Shown one piece after another: positions 1 to 7,500 of a stretch of DNA of 7,500 nucleotides. How positions within the stretch are numbered: position 1 is the first letter of the stretch; every line of letters begins with the position of its first letter. Source of the DNA: Leptospira alexanderi serovar Manhao 3 str. L 60 (GTDB lineage Bacteria > Spirochaetota > Leptospiria > Leptospirales > Leptospiraceae); assembly GCF_000243815.2 (NCBI RefSeq), contig NZ_AHMT02000016.1, positions 37,501 through 45,000 on the forward strand, in the 5' to 3' direction. A program made the position numbers and the translations under genes. The notes beneath the pieces are model-generated. The model did no database searches, was not told the origin of the DNA, and saw nothing but the letters and a program-made list of their open reading frames with translations.

Positions 1-2
1 TC

Positions 3-113
3 GGACGTATAAAAATGGTACCAAGAATTAACGAGCGATTTTTGCAGAGATATAGAAGTCCTCACAAAATTGCGCCGAATCCAGAATTGTTGGCTTTTTT
101 AAAGAAGATCTAA
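3..113 (+). CDS. C-terminal fragment of an unidentified gene
   Basis: An open frame runs from the left edge to a TAA at 111-113 and encodes about 36 residues ending in PELLAFLKKI. The fragment is basic and rich in Arg and Lys (for example RINERFLQRYRSPHK), and its codon choice (AGA, AAG, TTG, TTT) resembles the confident genes further right. I do not recognise a family from this tail. No hydrophobic segment or catalytic motif is visible. There is an in-frame ATG at 15-17, but no Shine-Dalgarno-like sequence is visible before it, so I read this as the end of a longer gene that starts outside the window. No convincing intrinsic terminator follows directly. The call depends on frame openness and codon style only, so it is moderate. 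Confidence 0.5.
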   Translation, partial: GRIKMVPRINERFLQRYRSPHKIAPNPELLAFLKKI

Positions 114-188
114 CATTCTAACTTTTGAAACAAACTTATTACAGTATTCTTTTTATGCGTCCGAGTAGTAAAGTGATTCGTATTCAAA

Positions 189-210
189 GAAGCGCATACG
201 TATTCGCTTC
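189..210. repeat. 22-bp near-palindrome
   Basis: The two 11-base arms (GAAGCGCATAC and GTATTCGCTTC) are inverted copies except for one mismatched pair (195/204). The central 8 bases ATACGTAT are perfectly palindromic, and TACGTATT recurs at 231-238. It could be a protein-binding site or a chance product of AT-rich DNA. No gene starts close downstream, so a regulatory role is not evident. Confidence 0.35.
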
Positions 211-318
211 AATACGCGCATTTTTTAATATACGTATTTATTTCCTCGTTATAATTATAAAAACGATTTTAATCCAAATTTGGTTTGTATTCCGCTGGAA
301 AGAAAAGAAGAAACAATA

Positions 319-347
319 AAAGGAAAATTCCTTTGGGGATTTTTTTT
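319..347 (+). terminator. Weak terminator-like hairpin with T run
   Basis: AAAGGA (319-324) pairs with TCCTTT (329-334) around a 4-base loop. After GGGGA comes a run of T from 341 to 347. The stem is short and AT-rich, the T run is offset by about six bases, and the nearest upstream gene ends over 200 bases earlier. A working terminator is therefore possible but doubtful. Confidence 0.25.
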
Positions 348-377
348 CGTTTCTATATAAGAATTCAAACGCGCCCT

Positions 378-411
378 ATCTCGCGACCCAAACGGGAGCG
401 AGATTTGAGTT
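378..411 (+). repeat. Stem-loop repeat unit 1 (GACCC-loop/TGAGTT family)
   Basis: ATCTCGC (378-384) pairs perfectly with GCGAGAT (398-404). The 13-base loop GACCCAAACGGGA is followed by TTGAGTT (405-411). It shares loop and tail with the units at 585, 641 and 740 but has a different stem sequence that is still fully paired. Confidence 0.6.
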
Positions 412-469
412 CATCAGAGAGCGATCAATCCATCGAACGATTCATAAAGAATGAGATGCTTGAGTTACT

Positions 470-547
<78 letters not shown>

Positions 548-584
548 ACGTAAGTTCGATATAACAAAATGCGAAAGCGATTAT

Positions 585-616
585 ATGTTTCGACCCGTAG
601 GGAGAAACATTGAGTT
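585..616 (+). repeat. Stem-loop repeat unit 2 (GACCC-loop/TGAGTT family)
   Basis: ATGTTTC (585-591) pairs perfectly with GAAACAT (604-610). The 12-base loop is GACCCGTAGGGA, and TGAGTT (611-616) follows directly. The 14-base tail AACATTGAGTTAAA is repeated exactly in unit 3. Between them, AATTCC/GGAATT (618-632) forms a further small perfect hairpin. Confidence 0.65.
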
Positions 617-640
617 AAATTCCGAAGGAATTGGAGCATT

Positions 641-671
641 ATGTTGCGATCGTAGACAGCAACATTGAGTT
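641..671 (+). repeat. Stem-loop repeat unit 3 (variant loop)
   Basis: ATGTTGC (641-647) pairs perfectly with GCAACAT (659-665), and TGAGTT (666-671) follows directly. The 11-base loop GATCGTAGACA looks like a decayed form of GACCCGTAGGGA. Compared with unit 2, one stem pair differs on both sides (T-A to G-C), so pairing is kept. Confidence 0.6.
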
Positions 672-739
672 AAAGCGCGGTCGCGAGCTATTTTATCTAT
701 GAAATTCGCGAGCTGCGACGACGACCCGCAGAGCGACCT

Positions 740-773
740 AAACACCGACCCATAGGAAGGTGTTTGCTGAGTT
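740..773 (+). repeat. Stem-loop repeat unit 4 (GACCC-loop/TGAGTT family)
   Basis: AAACACC (740-746) pairs perfectly with GGTGTTT (759-765). The 12-base loop is GACCCATAGGAA. TGAGTT lies at 768-773, two bases after the stem. The stem sequence is quite unlike the other units, while loop and tail are recognisably the same. Confidence 0.6.
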
Positions 774-852
774 CAGGGAGTCGTTGCACTTTAGTTTCTT
801 ATTCGCCCAAACTTTCTCCACGAGCTCACGTTAATCTATTGACGTTCGAAGA

Positions 853-880
853 AACTCAGGCATCTCACTCCCTACGGGTC
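853..880 (-). repeat. Degenerate reverse-strand copy of the stem-loop repeat
   Basis: Bases 868-880 are the exact reverse complement of 592-604 (the loop of unit 2 plus one base). Reading the minus strand, TGAGTT follows at 858-853, ten bases after the loop. The flanking bases do not form the 7-bp stem seen in the forward units, so this is a stem-less remnant or a related element. Confidence 0.4.
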
Positions 881-1004
881 ATTGAATTTTTCAGAATTCA
901 TTTTTCAATCCAATCATTTTGCAGAATAAAAAGCCATTCAAACTCCTTTCGACTCAATTCGCCTTATATTTTAATATAATAAATTTCCTATAGAATCTAT
1001 TTGT

Positions 1005-1051
<47 letters not shown>

Positions 1052-1067
1052 CCCACTCTTAAGGAGA

Positions 1068-1447
<380 letters not shown>

Positions 1448-1466
1448 GAATATACGAATGTATTTG

Positions 1467-1504
1467 GTTGTGGAACGATCGGGACTCCCGATTGGTTCTA
1501 CAAC
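1467..1504 (+). terminator. Long hairpin after the secreted-protein gene, possible terminator
   Basis: ATCGGG (1478-1483) pairs with CCCGAT (1487-1492) around the triloop ACT. After a G-U pair and one bulged G (1494), a further ten pairs (1467-1476 with 1495-1504, one G-U) extend the stem to 17 pairs. It starts 20 bases after the stop codon, where a terminator would be. The following sequence GATTTCAAATTC has no real T run, so a classic intrinsic terminator is not certain. It could instead protect the 3' end or be a dispersed repeat. Confidence 0.45.
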
Positions 1505-1603
1505 GATTTCAAATTCATTCGTCCTTTCAAAAACCTTCCCTTACTTCCGAGATTCTAATTTCTCACTCATTCCTTGATAGATTTTTTGCCAAAAACCTGG
1601 TTT

Positions 1604-1643
1604 CGATAATATTTTATCCTTACTGCTCTGAAGAGTATTATCG
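1604..1643. repeat. Imperfect hairpin in intergenic DNA
   Basis: CGATAATA (1604-1611) and TATTATCG (1636-1643) are perfect inverted copies. Four more pairs inside, two of them G-U, leave a loop of 16 bases. No T run follows, and no gene is nearby to assign a role. Confidence 0.3.
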
Positions 1644-1891
1644 TAAAATTTTCCGGTATAGAATTTAAAATCTTGTGAGAAATCCCACAATCCATTCGGT
1701 AAATTTGCAATAAAATACAGGAGTTCCCACAGATTAAGGTTTTGGAGCAAGTTTTTAATAAGAATCAAGAACATCTATCGAATTGGAAAATCAGCCTTAT
1801 TATACAGATCACTTTGTCCTCATTCTAAACCAAAGGAACATAAAATTCGATGCCCAATGATTTTTTATCGTACGAAAGTTTATCGAAACCA

Positions 1892-1982
1892 TTACTAATC
1901 TCTACATAAAGGAGTACCCAATTTTAGCACAAATCTCCGTTTAGACACAGAATTTCGGACTTCTTTATGTAGGGATCAGTAA
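1892..1982. repeat. 91-bp element bounded by 24-bp imperfect inverted repeats
   Basis: Bases 1892-1915 and 1959-1982 are inverted copies with 21 of 24 positions identical, including a perfect core CTACATAAAG/CTTTATGTAG (1902-1911 and 1963-1972). As RNA, two of the three differences become G-U pairs, leaving one mismatch. The 43-base centre codes for nothing. I see no flanking target-site duplication. It may be a miniature transposon-like remnant, a structured RNA or a large operator, and the first two seem more likely. Confidence 0.5.
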
Positions 1983-2030
1983 AGATAAATTCCCATTAAA
2001 ATCGAAATAGGCTTTGTAGATTGTTTCTAG

Positions 2031-2077
<47 letters not shown>

Positions 2078-2079
2078 TG

Positions 2080-3166
<1,087 letters not shown>

Positions 3167-3205
3167 ATCTTTATCAAACGGGATTCATCGATGATTCCAT
3201 TGCGG

Positions 3206-4141
<936 letters not shown>

Positions 4142-4400
4142 GAGTCCTTCCGGTGTTTAAAATGATATCTTTCTCAAAATAGCGGAGCCATAAACCTGTA
4201 AACAGAAAAATACGCTCCTTACTGAAAATCGGTCCTTTTAAAAGAAAAATTCCCCGTTTTACGAATCGAGGACGAATCTCTCTTTATTAGACTTTTCTAA
4301 AATAATATGGAGTTACAAAATGATTCGATCCGAACGGCTTTTCAACGTTTTAAAGAATGGCGTATTTTTTCAAGATTTTCAATCGATTTTGCCGACCTGT

Positions 4401-4428
4401 TTTACGTTCTATCTTTGATAAATATATT
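4401..4428 (+). promoter_or_regulatory. Candidate promoter of the three-gene operon
   Basis: TTTACG (4401-4406) matches the -35 consensus in four of six positions. TATATT (4423-4428) matches the -10 in five of six, with a 16-base spacer. It is the best pair I found upstream of 4557, but in AT-rich DNA such matches arise easily. Confidence 0.25.
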
Positions 4429-4512
4429 TTCGAGTCTCAAGCACAAAATTTGCGTTATTCCTTGCTTCAAACTTATTTCAAAAAATGACGAGAAAGCCAC
4501 CAGAAAGAGAAA

Positions 4513-4530
4513 CAATTGTTGCAATTGTTG
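4513..4530. repeat. Two tandem copies of a 9-bp repeat
   Basis: CAATTGTTG occurs twice back to back. The first copy lies within the 10-bp palindrome AACAATTGTT (4511-4520). It lies about 25 bases before the proposed start of the exported protein, inside its leader. A role in translation or binding is possible but unproven. Confidence 0.4.
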
Positions 4531-4532
4531 TT

Positions 4533-5989
<1,457 letters not shown>

Positions 5990-6016
5990 TATACAAATAT
6001 ACTCTTTGGGGTTGTA

Positions 6017-7500
<1,484 letters not shown>

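Noticed and set aside
124..134. TTTGAAACAAA-like sequence considered as a LexA-type box
   Set aside because: The half-sites are three bases apart, not the five I associate with the TTTG-N5-CAAA pattern, and no gene starts just downstream.
764..979. Open frame of 71 codons in the repeat region
   Set aside because: It begins inside the stem of repeat unit 4, lacks a ribosome binding site, and reads through the reverse repeat copy; it is best explained by repeat sequence.
1541..1774. Minus-strand frame of 77 codons with a hydrophobic start (MFLILIKNLL)
   Set aside because: No Shine-Dalgarno sequence is visible, and the frame crosses a hairpin and a GGAGTTCCCACAG motif typical of intergenic repeats. 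A small gene cannot be excluded, but I cannot support it.
3185..3194. 10-bp palindrome TCATCGATGA between the convergent thioesterase and transporter genes
   Set aside because: It is too short to act as a terminator, has no T run on either side, and does not extend beyond ten bases.

Overview
The window looks like chromosomal DNA from a Leptospira, probably one of the pathogenic species. This rests on general features and not on a database match. The DNA is AT-rich (roughly 40% GC by eye), AGA, AAA and TTT codons are frequent, and the long gene-free stretches are full of short stem-loop repeats. The gene set also fits: a small secreted beta-rich protein, a TetR/thioesterase pair, a His-rich cation diffusion facilitator and a GMC (cholesterol-oxidase-like) flavoprotein. 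There is no sign of phage, insertion-sequence transposase, CRISPR array, rRNA or tRNA.

Layout. Bases 3-113 are the C-terminal tail of a gene entering from the left. Bases 114-1075 hold no convincing gene but contain at least four stem-loop units of one repeat family. Their stems change in a compensating way, their loops resemble GACCC-GTA-GGGA, and a TGAGTT tag follows each; a decayed copy lies on the opposite strand. A small secreted protein (1076-1447) follows, with a promoter-like sequence and a good ribosome binding site. It is followed by a second gene-free stretch (1448-2047) that contains a long hairpin and a 91-bp element bounded by 24-bp imperfect inverted repeats. A perfect 30-bp palindrome then abuts the start of a TetR-family regulator (2080-2673), which overlaps a PaaI-like hotdog thioesterase gene (2660-3166). 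This is very likely an autoregulated two-gene operon.

Facing it, on the minus strand, is a CDF-family metal efflux pump (3206-4141). A 415-base divergent intergenic region then leads into an apparent three-gene plus-strand operon: an exported protein with a phospholipase C / S1-P1-like pattern of His and Asp residues (4557-5570), a basic small membrane protein (5555-5989, overlapping by 16 bases), and a ChoD-like FAD oxidoreductase (6017 to beyond 7500) with an inserted CxxCxxCxxxC motif.

Functional reading. The TetR/thioesterase pair looks like local control of acyl-CoA or related thioester turnover. The CDF protein exports zinc or similar divalent metals. The right-hand operon combines a putative exported metal-dependent hydrolase-like protein, a membrane protein and a lipid-alcohol-type flavin oxidase, which suggests lipid or sterol processing, but this is inference. 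The least explained signals are the covarying hairpin family, the 91-bp inverted-repeat element and the function of the right-hand operon.
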